From Ligustrum vulgare (taxonomy: Eukaryota; Streptophyta; Magnoliopsida; Lamiales; Oleaceae), in NCBI GenBank assembly GCA_963555705.1, contig OY743183.1, positions 49,837,466 to 49,901,465 on the forward strand: a stretch of DNA of 64,000 nucleotides, in the 5' to 3' direction. The position numbers and the translations under genes were made by a program. Below are positions 47,137-57,189 of this stretch, in pieces (within the stretch, counting starts at the first letter, position 1; the number at the start of each line of letters is the position of its first letter). The notes beneath the pieces are model-generated. The model was given only the letters and a program-made list of their open reading frames with translations, did no database searches and was not told where the DNA came from.

Positions 47137-47208
<72 letters not shown>

Positions 47209-47810
47209 CAATTATAACATACATATTATATATATATAATTTGGAAGCAAGAGAATTTTAGCACGCACAAAGTTCGAAGCATTTTAAAGTTATATCATTA
47301 ATTCATCCACGAGACAGTAAGTATATACGTGTAATTTTACGTTATGTTTTTTTGAAATAATATGCTATGTTCCATATGTATGTTTTAAGATTCGGACCGG
47401 AGTTTTAGTAGCGCTACGCATGCAAACTCATACCACCTATGTTCGGTATAGTCTTCATGTCTCCATTACGTATGAATTATGATTTCAAGATTTATGATAA
47501 ACACGTGTATACTTATTGAGATTTTCTCACCCCCTTCATGTTTCCCCCTTTCCAGATAATTGATTGGTTCGACAAGATCAGCGTGGAGATGCGGGCGATA
47601 GCGGATCAGAAAATAAATTAGACTTTTATTCATAATTTTACTTTTAAAAAATTCTAGACACATTAAATTATTGTTGGCTTCTTAATTAAACCGTGATGTT
47701 CTTTCTTATGACGATTTAAATATTATGAAATCATTTGTTAAATTATTTTTATCCTATGACTTTATGCAAGTTTCGTGACATTCGATTCGTTAAGGTTTCG
47801 GGTCGTCACA
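47118..47810 (+). repeat. Tekay-type 3' LTR, lacking U3
   Basis: It begins at TTACCACACAC, matching position about 40052 of the 5' LTR, and continues to the LTR end. The (CT)n run is longer here (47141-47204). Polypurine tract, U3 and TATA box are absent. Confidence 0.9.
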
Positions 47811-47990
47811 GGTAGACTTGACAAAAGAGACAATAACTCTCACTTTGAGAAAGGTAGAGGTAAGTCTAAAGGTAGGTTTAAGTCTAAATAGAAATTCAAT
47901 AGAAAGTGTTACCACTGTGGGAAAGAGGGACACTTTCGAAAATATTGCTTTGAATTGAAAAGAAAGTAACAAAGAGACCAAAGTAATGAA

Positions 47991-50900
47991 GAAGCAGGTA
48001 ATTCTGCTATTGGTCTAGACTTAGATAGTCTGTATGTCATGACTATTTCTAGTAATGACATGAATGATGAATGTGATATCTTGTTCTAATTTTGACTCGA
48101 GTGAGGATTATGTGTTATTAAATCCTGTTGACTCCATTGATATAAATTTAATTGTGAAATTTCATTTGCATAAATGGCTACTTGATTTGATGCATTTTTC
48201 ATGTTACATCTTATAGTGATTTGTTCAACAATTTGCATGAATATGATTTTGATCACGTTGTTTTATGTAATGCTATTGCATGCAAAGTTATTGGGTAGGT
48301 GTTATTTCTATTAAATTTGATAGGGGTTGTGTACTCACCTTTAAGGGAGTTTTGTATATTTATAAGATGAATAGGAATTTGATATATGTGGGTCAATTAG
48401 AAGAGATGGGGATGATTTGTAACGTGTAAGGGGTTATAAGAAATGATGTATCTATTACCACTGCTTGTGTGATTAGAGATGGTATTCCTCTGTTTCGTTT
48501 ACCAACACAAATAACATGTATGAGTTGCACACTACAAGTGCACCTGGTGATATAGGTGTTGTTGTAGGAGACCATAGGTTTTTGTGTATTAAATGCGAAT
48601 TATATATAGACGGTATGTGTTATATGTCTTTTAGCTGTGCTTATATTTTTTTCACCATTTGAGAATTGGGGGAAATGCTGAACCTATTGCTAGATAATGT
48701 TTTTCTAGGATATCCTCAAAGGATTGATGATTACTGGTTATCATGTAGAAGCCAAAAGGGTAGTTGGATCAAGGAGTAGTGTGATCACGGTTGATGAGGC
48801 TGATATGTCATGTTCAGAACATGGTTTTTTTTAGTGCAATTGAGAGGGAAAAAAAAAAGCAAGGTAGTGCTTGTTATCTGTTGCAGGTGGAGTTAGATAT
48901 AGTGATAGTACTATTCCTAGACCCGGGGTACTTAGAGTGAGGTGAAGGCTCCAATAATTAGCGTCCTGAAAATTAAAGATAGTGGTTATAGAGATGACTT
49001 CTCTTGTGTTGACTAGTGTGATAGAGTGATGAGACTCTGTAAGAATGAACAATCGATAAAGTGGATGGGGCAATGGATAGAGATGAGTTATTTTGTTATG
49101 AATCATATAGAGGTGGCAATGGGCTGAGCCGAGCCGAGCCGGCTCGGCCCATAGCTCGGGTTGCTCGGCTCGTCAAACGGATGAGCCAAGCAACGAGCTC
49201 GGGTCAAACGAGCCGAGCCCAGGCTCGGCTCGTTTGACCCAAGCTGAGCTCGGCTTGGCCCACGAGTCGCGAGCTCGTGGGCCGAGCCGAGCTCGGTTTT
49301 TTTTTTTTTTTTATTTAATAAAACGGTAAACCGTAAATCCCTCTACCGTCTTTTTTTTTTTTAAAAAAAAAAAACCCCTCTACCGTTTTAAGTTCATTTA
49401 GTCGACAATCGAATCGATAGTTAAAATATTTGAAATCTTGAATGTAATATTTAATATTATTGATATAAATTCTTAATTAGTTATACACTTATATTTATAA
49501 GTTATAAATATAAGTAATAAGTTATGTATTAAATAAATGATTAATAACTTAATTTTTTTTTTTTTTTTTTTGACGAGCCGGCAAGCGGCTCGGCTCGTCA
49601 AAGCTCATTGGCACGAGCCGAGCTTGGCTCAGCTCGTGGTTTGGTAACTGTGATTGGCTCGTGGTTGAGCTCGTGATCTTGACGAGCCGAGCAGCCCTCG
49701 GCTCGTGTTTTCGCGAGCTGAGCCAACGAGCGGCTCGACCTGTTTGCCACCTCTAGAATCATAAGATGATATCACTAGGAATGAACTTTTTTATATTACT
49801 AGACTAGATAAAGGACTACACACATAGAATGAGGTGAAGGTTATCTGAAAACTTTTGTTGGTTGTTTAGTTAGTCGACAACTCAAACAACCTGATGTGAA
49901 ATTACATTTTTTTTATAAAAAAAATTATATTTCAACCTCTTTTTTTTTAGATAATAAAAACCTATGCATGTGTTTTTTATCTTAAGAGATTCTGGTATTG
50001 CTTGAAAGTGGTAAATATGATTTGATTCGTTTGTTCTTGTTATTATACATTGATGGTATTAATCTTAATTGGTTCATTGTTGACACTTATGGAAAATATT
50101 TAAATGTGTACATTTGATCTGAGGGGATATTGTGATGGGTCTTATGTGTATGTGTTATACATAATGTGAAATTGTGAGGATTTATATATGTATGTTATGC
50201 TGGGGGTTTTGGTAATTGGATGGTGATTTCCTCCTACGTGTTTCACCTTGTGTGATGGTTATGTGAGATTCATATCACAATTTTTTTTTTTTTTTGCACA
50301 TAGTTCTATTATCCATGATCGAGTCTAAATATATTGACACTGTATGAGTCATTAAATGATCTTTTGATATTTAATGATTTTCGAAATAAACATTGTGGTT
50401 TTGTTAGTGATATAATTTTATACTTTGATTGTTAGCATGATATACATTTTATGGAAAAAAAAATCCAATTTTCACAGTTGCACTATACATAGAGACTATT
50501 TGATGCATTTTACTTGAGGTGTCACATGGTGGTGTAAAGCTTGTATAAATGTTTTTTATCACATTTCCTCGGATATGGTACTTAAGTCATGACATGGTAA
50601 AATTCAAGAGTTCATTTTGGACACAACGCGCACGACTCAGGTCACATTTCTCTCTCTATTTTAGCAATATTCTTGCGCCCATGTATAATCACTTGTAGTA
50701 TAATCTGGTGTAGGCTAGATTGGTAGTACTATTGTATTGTGTTTGAACCGGTGTTAGTCGTTGTTGAGGAGGGTCGGATTCTTGTTCCTTCAGAAGGAAC
50801 GGTGTGTGCATGAATTTGTCGTTCCATTGTTTTACTCTTGAACATCAGTAAAAGTAGTGAAGTCCATTTTTTATTGGATCCTATGTAGAGTTATGACTAA

Positions 50901-51019
50901 TTTCATATACTTTCATTTGTAGGTACCGGGCGATGATGGTAATGATCGAGCCCACTCACTTGGCCTATAGCAACCATGAGAGTAAAAGATGGGAATTTGG
51001 AGATCAAGGTGAAGATTAT
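47991..51019 (+). pseudogene. Copia pol, heavily decayed
   Basis: Fragments resemble the Copia protease-integrase linker (CNAIACKVIG, LIYVGQLEEMG near 48380) and an integrase tail (NVFLGYPQRIDDYW near 48690). Beyond about 49800 nothing is firmly assignable until the purine-rich tract before the 3' LTR at 51020. Confidence 0.55.
49108..49755. mobile_element. hAT-type MITE, exact 8-bp TSD, GC-rich palindromic arms
   Basis: Ends TAGAGGTGGCAATGGG and, reverse-complemented, TAGAGGTGGCAAACAGG, with GAATCATA on both sides (49100-49107 and 49756-49763). Both arms are rich in GAGCCGAGC/GCTCGGCTC and can fold extensively; the centre is AT-rich. Confidence 0.9.
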
Positions 51020-52557
51020 TGATTGTGATCTCCAAACTCATGTTTCCAAACCTAGAGAGCCTATTTGGCAATCTGTTGGATTTTGGAGGACTTAATGGTG
51101 CAGTTCTTGGGATAAATCTTTTAATATAGACCGTAAGATTTGATCCTATGCTGGGATTTATTGGCATGTGATAAATTGGGCTCATTTTGGAAGAATTTGG
51201 TAGACAGAACTCTTCTCTTCTCTCTCGCGCGATCCCTCTACTATGTTCAGTTGATTTCTTGTGCCCCATTTGTATAAACTCTTGTAGTATAATTTGGATC
51301 ATATTGTAGGCTAGATTTGTAGTATTACTGTGGAGTTTTTTGGGAATTGCCATTTAGTAGTTGTGAGGGGTTGCTATTCGGGTTCTTCAAAAGAACTTGT
51401 GCACGATTTGTGGTTTGATTTAGGGGGTGGACAAAATAATCGAACCAGACCAAATCAAACCAAACCAGAACCAAACCAAACCAAGCGGTTTGGTTCAGTT
51501 CTACATAAAAAAAATTATGGTTTGATTCTTAGAATCAAGAACCATTTGGTTTCGGTTCTGGTTCTGGTTCTCTTTTCAGAACCAGAACCAAAAACCAAAA
51601 AAATTCAAATATGAAATTATAAATGTGAAATGTACAAAAATATTATTTAACATACATTTTATCTCATTTCCTATTAGACAAAGATTTTAAATCATTAATC
51701 TAAATTATAATTCTAATTCATTTTTCTTCTTTTCAATTATAGACAAGCATTTACACTGCTTTACTTGCACTCCTATAACATAGCAATCGTTGCACTCCTT
51801 AGTCACCATCGACGACATTGATGTTTATTTTTTAAAATTTATGTATATATAAATTTCGGTCCAATTCGTCAATTCTCAAGAGTTAATCCAAACTCAAATT
51901 GCAAATTTCATCCTTAACTCACACGGTACCACGGTAGAATGGGATTCAGAAATTCATCGTAACTTATAGCTATAAGTCTAAACAGCCTTTATGTTCGATT
52001 CTCTAAGTTTCAACTGGTCGGCGAGCTTCCTTCAAGCGAGTTTTTTCTTCTTTGACTTAGAATAACATGTTAGTTTTTTTAAATTTTTGTTTCATTAACT
52101 AAAAATTTCATTTTCTATTTAGAAATGATGTATATGGATTCTAATGAAGAAGCGAATATAAACATGTTTTAATTTGCACTTATTATTTAAAAATTCAATT
52201 AATGGTCCTATAACCAAACCAAACCAAACCAGAACCGAGAGATTTGGTTCCGATTTGGTTCCATATCTTTAAAAAAATCAATTGGTTCCATTAATAAAAA
52301 ACCATCAGTTTATGATTTGGTTTGGTTCTTCTGGAATCAGAACCAAACCGAACCACGTCCACCCCTACTTTGATTATTGTAATCTTGAACTCTCATTGGA
52401 CGGCTCGATCTTGAGCCCTCAAATGTAGGCAATTTCCGAACTAGGTCAACAATTTTCTTGAGGTCGTTTCGTTCTTTACTATATTTTATTTTGATTCTTG
52501 AATGTTTGTATATTATCCGTGTTAGTATCAACGATCAATTAGGCACTTTAAAATTCA
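51020..52557 (+). repeat. Copia 3' LTR, interrupted by a hAT-type element
   Basis: Matches 37708-38308. The homologous sequence is 51020-51420 and 52376-52557. Confidence 0.85.
51421..52367. mobile_element. hAT-type TIR element in Copia LTR
   Basis: Starts TAGGGGGTGGACAAAA and ends ACGTCCACCCCTA. Flanks GTTTGATT (51413-51420) and CTTTGATT (52368-52375) give an 8-bp TSD with one change; the uninterrupted LTR at 38105 shows the empty site. The arms are rich in AACCAAACC/GGTTTGGTT. No ORF. Confidence 0.88.
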
Positions 52558-53023
52558 AACAGAAAGCTAATGTTGGAATATTGAAAATTGGTATTTCTTG
52601 AATGCATTTAGTAATAGAGAGCGGATTTGTCTCTCTAAATTTGGCTCTCTAAATTAGAACGTTAAAATAGAGAGCCTATTGGAGGGAAATGTTAAGAGTC
52701 GACTCTTCAAAATAAAGAGCATCTCAGGTTTAAAGAGTCTATTGAAGATGCTCTAATTATCATTAATATATTGAATAAAGGAATTAAAGAAAGTGTAACT
52801 ACAATCATTAAATATATAAAATAAAAAATGTGAATAACTTCACTATGAAGCTTTAGCTACACATTCTTACCTATATGAATATGATGCTTCAAGCAATGTG
52901 ATAAAGGACACTGGAGAATGAAATGAATAGGTGACTACTTTAGAAGTACTACTCATGTGCTTGAAAGTCAAATTGTTCCCAATTATTTTATAGACCATTC
53001 TCCAACGTGTTTTGTATTAATTT

Positions 53024-53558
53024 GTTACGGTATTTTTGGTCACTCTTGACGTACCTTGTAACACACGTGCCCAACCTAAGCTGGGACAAAAACCTCTCTT
53101 AAGGGGATAATCAATTCTAATTTTGGCAACATGTGGTGTACTCCGTAACACATTGTCTCTTTAAGAGAGGTTTTTGTCCCGAGTGATGCTACACTTACAG
53201 GGGACCTGTATTTACAGGAGCAATCACTGTAGCTTGCTATTGTGAGGGGCCTGTACTTACAGATCCGTGTACAAGTGGAAAAATCCTTTTGTTCCAGCCT
53301 TGGCTGGGCGCCTCCACGAAGATTTGAACTCTTGACCTCATTATATAAGGATTCTAAGGTAATCTCTAGTATCACTAGAGCACGTTTTATATGTTACGGT
53401 ATTTTTTATTACATTTGGCATACCCTGTAACACATATCATGAGGTCAATAGTTCAAATCCTTGAGAATGCGCACAGTCAAGGCTATAAGAAAAATCTCTC
53501 TTAAGGGGACAATCTGTGTGTTATGAGATACGCCACGTGTGGTCAAAAATACCGTAAC
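53024..53558. mobile_element. TIR element containing inverted tRNA-SINE-like halves
   Basis: Ends GTTACGGTATTTTTG (both, inverted). Inside, GAGGTCAATAGTTCAAATCC (plus, about 53442) and its near-copy on the minus strand (about 53340-53318) look like the B-box region of a tRNA-derived SINE, each followed by a CAAGGCT-type tail. GGGACAAAAACCTCTCTTAA also occurs in inverted copies at 53087-53104 and 53157-53180. Confidence 0.6.
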
Positions 53559-53583
53559 ATAATTAATATTAAATTAAGAATTA

Positions 53584-54077
53584 TGCTATTCTACCACCGA
53601 AAATTTGTCATATCGGGTGCCACACCTCACATGGATTTATGTAGGATCGTTCTCATAATGAACATCCCTACCTCCCATGTAGTGCTGGCAACGGGGCAGA
53701 TCGGGGTTCGATCTACCCCACCCCAAATTTTTTTTGCCAATCCAAATCCACTCCGCGATCCTCCAATTTTCGGGACCGGTCGGGGCAGATCGGCCCCATG
53801 ATCCGTAGGTCGATCCATAAACAATTTTTATTTTTATTTTTTAAAATATAATATAAACTAAATCTTTAAAATAAAATTAAAAAAATATATATTTTTATTA
53901 AATTTTTTTTTTTTTTAATTTAAACAAGGCGTATTGGAGCGAATCAGTGCTGATCCTCGAATCGAGATTTTTCGAATCAGATCAACGGTTCGGTGGAGTG
54001 GATCTGATTTTTTTGTCATCTCTACTCTCATGTGAGGGGGTGGTACTCAATGTGGTACACCGAATGGTAGAATAGCA
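53584..54077. mobile_element. Harbinger-type MITE with nested hAT-type MITE
   Basis: Ends TGCTATTCTACCACCG and, reverse-complemented, TGCTATTCTACCATTCGG, flanked by TTA on both sides. The MITE itself is about 150 bp once the nested element is removed. Confidence 0.7.
53680..54024. mobile_element. hAT-type MITE (345 bp)
   Basis: Ends TAGTGCTGGCAACGGGG and, reverse-complemented, TAGAGATGACAAAAAAATC. Flanks CTCCCATG and CTCTCATG give an 8-bp TSD with one change. Arms contain GGGGCAGATCGG-type sequence. Confidence 0.75.
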
Positions 54078-54396
54078 TTACTTTTAAATTAATAGATCCA
54101 ATTCTTTGTTTTTCATATATATATATTTATTTTGTGAAATAGTTAATTGGAATTAGACAGAAATATTTACAATTTAAGCACACTTTTAAAATAATAAGTT
54201 GACTTTAACAATATTGTTTAATTAATGAGTTACAGAGTTAAGTTATAATAAATCCTTTATTCCATTAACTTTTAAATAGATAAAGTGAAAAAAGTTAACT
54301 CGTAATGCGTAAAGAAACTCACATGGCATCTGAAACTCGGGGAATCCCCACTGGAGAATACAAAACGGATGGAAGAGTTCATACACAAGTTAATTA

Positions 54397-54561
54397 GAGT
54401 TGTTTAGTGTGGGGGAATTTTTTATCACAATTTTTCAAACTCAATCTCAACCCTTTATTTTTAATCAAATTCATTATTGTTGATTTTTTAAACAATTTTA
54501 AACCACACATCTATAAAAAAAACTACAAAACTCAAAAAAAATTCTATTACCAAACAGGCTC
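54397..54561. mobile_element. Small Harbinger-like MITE (165 bp)
   Basis: Degenerate inverted ends (GAGTTGTTTAGTGTG and GAGCCTGTTTGGTAAT) flanked by TTA on both sides. Confidence 0.5.
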
Positions 54562-54564
54562 TTA

Positions 54565-55021
54565 ATCAAGGTAATTTATACTCCCTCCATCCAAGTAATA
54601 TAATCTTATTTCTTTTTTCACGTAGATTAAAAAAATATAAGTTATATAATTGAAAATATAAATTTTCTTGCATTTTACCTAATATATCAATATATTATAC
54701 AACAAAATAAATATGATTAATTTATATTTGTTGATAACAATGAACATTAAATAAGAGTAAATTAGAAAACTTAAAAATATTTAAATTTTCAATAAGAAAA
54801 ATAACCTATAATTTGAAATGGACAAATAAAAAATACAAATTTATTTTCACATGACGGTTAGAATAATATTAGGGCTTGTGCAATTTGAAAAAAGAAGACT
54901 TTATACAAGATAAAAGATTATGGATCCGTTTGACAAGACTTCTCAATTTTCTCAAAAAAATCTTCTAACCGAAATAAACAGCACTTTTAAAAAAGTATCC
55001 ATACAAGTCGAATACATCTTT
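54565..55021. other. No feature recognised
   Basis: AT-rich intergenic sequence without a supported feature. Confidence 0.5.
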
Positions 55022-56014
55022 TTAGAAGGGTATATTCAATGTAGATTTTGAAAAACTTCCAAAGATTTTAAAAGATTTGAAAAGTTTGGATGTATTCAAT
55101 TTAGACTTTAGAGACTTCTTAAAAATCTTGAGATATTTAATATAAATTTTAATGAATTTTCTAAAGTTCCTTAAAAGTCATAGTGTATTATATAAAGATT
55201 TTTAAAAATATCTAAGTCTTGTGTTATTCAAAATATCAATGATTTTTATAGACTTTTACCAAATTCTCTATGTACTAACTTTTAAATAGAAAGTACAACC
55301 ACAAAATCTCTTAATTTGTCTCTCATTAACCTCCATGATTTTGAAAGACCTTTAAAAAAAAATCCTTTAAATTGTAATTTTATTTCTTCTATATTTTTTT
55401 TCTTTCTTTCATGTTATTTTTAGAAACCTTAGACATACGACTAAACAAATCACTATTTTTTCGTTTCTTCAACTTGTTATATTTTGTTCTTTTTAATGTT
55501 CTTTCTTTATATTTTCGATTTCTTCTTTTTCATCATTTTCTTCAATTTTTCTATGAAAATAAATTCAACTAATATTTTATAAAATTTATAGCAAAATAAT
55601 AATTAAATTGTATCAAATCAAATAATAATTAAGCAAAGTGATTCTAGAATTTTCTCTAAAAAGAATTTTATATTCAAAAAATTTAATTAAAAGTCAATCA
55701 AAATTTATAAAAGTTTGTATATTCAAAAAAATTAATTAGAAGTTCAAATTAAATACATCATCGTTAATGTAAGAAGTGCAATTATGAACATGGTGCAACT
55801 TTTTAAGGTGATATCGAACATGATTTATTTTTTTCCCTTCTTTATTACAAATGTTTCCCAGTCCTAAAACTATTTATCTCTCAAGCCGCATTTTTTTATT
55901 CACTTGACATATAATTATTATTAACAATTAATATTCATGTCATAAGAAAATTAATTTATTAATATTCCTGTTTTTCAATTGAAAAATAAGTCTCTAAAAG
56001 TTCTTGAAAGCATA

Positions 56015-56650
56015 TGTAATGAGGCCCAAGAAAGTCAAACCTCAATGCGTGTGTTGGTGAGCCCATAACGAGATCTATTGCCAAATAGGTTCAAAATTTA
56101 AGGTTAAATAAAGTGATTAAGTCAAAAGAAGAGCCAAGAAAAAAGTTGGAGATAAATGACTTAGCAGCCGGAAATTTAACCATGCAGTCGCGTATTTGAA
56201 ATGGAGGCGTGGCCGAGCGATTCTCGGTTGAATTAATAGAAGTTGAATTGGCTCCCTACGAGGCCACATGAATTAACCCCACGCGGCCGCGCAGTTGAAT
56301 CAAACCCCAAGTTTCATGAGTTTTTATTTTATTTTCGATTTTTCTTATTTCTTCAATTATTTTGTACTATAAATACCCCCACTCCTCATACCCTAATTAA
56401 CTTTGGTTCATTTGAAACTTCTTGTATGATGACATTGAAGGTGAGTAAATCCCTTCCTTTCATCAAGCATCTTTGAGGTAATGTACTCAACTTCATGCAT
56501 GTGGAGTTTAATTATTCTTGTATTGTTGAAAGAGATCTTTAAATTTGTTTATTTCTATCCATTGGCCTAAATTTCTTAACCTTTGAATTTTGGTTAGATT
56601 AAACTGGGGTCAAGGTTTATTATTATCAAATACCATGGGAGTTCACATCA
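56015..56650 (+). repeat. Reina-type 5' LTR
   Basis: TGTAATGAGG to GTTCACATCA. TATA box ACTATAAATACC near 56368. GC-rich cassette (GGCGTGGCC, CGCGGCCGCGCAG) at about 56185-56300. Confidence 0.75.
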
Positions 56651-57189
56651 TTTGTTATCAAAGCTTGGCTCTAAAATTGATATATCTATCATTTAAATTT
56701 CTTATTGTTCTTGTTGTTCATTACATCATTTAAATTTCTTATTTTGATTTGTTATCATATTTGAGTTTATTGGAGTTTCCATTATTCATACACTTACAAT
56801 TTTACACCATCCAAAATATGTACACAAAGTGTTTGGTGAAATGCCTCAATGAATACTACACTATTTAATTCCTACGTGTTTAACATTTATGCCTTACTAA
56901 ATACTTTGTAGTTGTTCAATCTCATTGTTGAAGTTGTGTTTTTAACATCTTATCACACATACCACTTGTTCCTTTTGGGTATAACAAGCAAATAAATTCC
57001 ACTTACTAATGTGTCTATTTGCTTCTAAGTTTCTCTTGCTTGATTGTGGTTTTTAACTTCACAAGAATTAATTTTCTCGATCTAGTTGATTATCTTATTT
57101 TGGAGAGGTTGAGAAATGAAACTTTGAGTGGAAAAAGAAAAGAGTTGTGAGCTCATTATCGGGTAAAAGCCTAAATTAAGTGAAATACG

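Larger units (their letters stand above)
39477..47810 (+). mobile_element. Tekay-type chromovirus (Ty3/Gypsy) with extra 5' ORF
   Basis: Flanks GGTAG at 39472-39476 and 47811-47815 form an exact 5-bp TSD. Order: full 5' LTR, Met primer site, hairpin-rich leader, ORF1 (169 codons), gag, protease, RT, RNase H, integrase, then a 3' LTR lacking its first 570 bp or so. RT and integrase sequence and the LTR end (GGGTCGTCACA) fit the Tekay/Del lineage. Shared LTR parts differ at about ten positions in 690 bp, so insertion is fairly recent. Confidence 0.9.
38879..47990 (+). pseudogene. Copia gag, split by the Tekay-type element
   Basis: The first part (38879-39471) reads a UBN2-type gag (LSQFDSKGDYSMW, AYSFIILHLSDNI, LNSLPESYRDVKN). 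The second part (47816-47990) continues with basic sequence and a zinc knuckle CYHCGKEGHFRKYC. Removing 39477-47810 and one copy of GGTAG rejoins them. An in-frame stop follows MW, with at least one frameshift near 39150. Confidence 0.85.
37708..52557 (+). mobile_element. Copia element, decayed, interrupted by Tekay and hAT insertions
   Basis: LTRs at 37708-38308 and 51020-52557 (the latter interrupted) share long stretches such as TTTGTAG.CTCTTGTAGTATAA-type blocks, GTTCAGTTGATTTCT and CTTGAGGTCGTTTCGTTCTT. A primer site follows the left LTR and a CAAGGTGAAGATTAT purine-rich tract precedes the right one. I could not match 5-bp flanks. Confidence 0.85.
37517..52753. mobile_element. Tourist-like (PIF/Harbinger) MITE split by nested retroelements
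   Basis: The left end GAGCATCTCCAATGAACTTT (37517) and the right end, reverse-complemented, GAGCATCTTCAATAGACTCT (52753) are flanked by TAA on both sides (37514-37516 and 52754-52756), the 3-bp TSD of this superfamily. The MITE proper is only 37517-37707 plus 52558-52753, about 390 bp; the rest is the Copia element and its contents. Confidence 0.75.

Noticed and set aside
45297..47261. Pol ORF extending into a Ser-Leu repeat
   Set aside because: The Ser-Leu stretch is the LTR (CT)n run read through after truncation; not part of the protein.
47118..47810. A separate solo LTR
   Set aside because: It shares the TSD GGTAG with the left end of the Tekay element and adjoins its pol in the correct order, so it is that element's truncated 3' LTR.
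53242..53460. tRNA gene suggested by TTCAAATC box
   Set aside because: The box is SINE-like, no cloverleaf or acceptor stem could be drawn, and it is present in inverted halves inside a TIR element.
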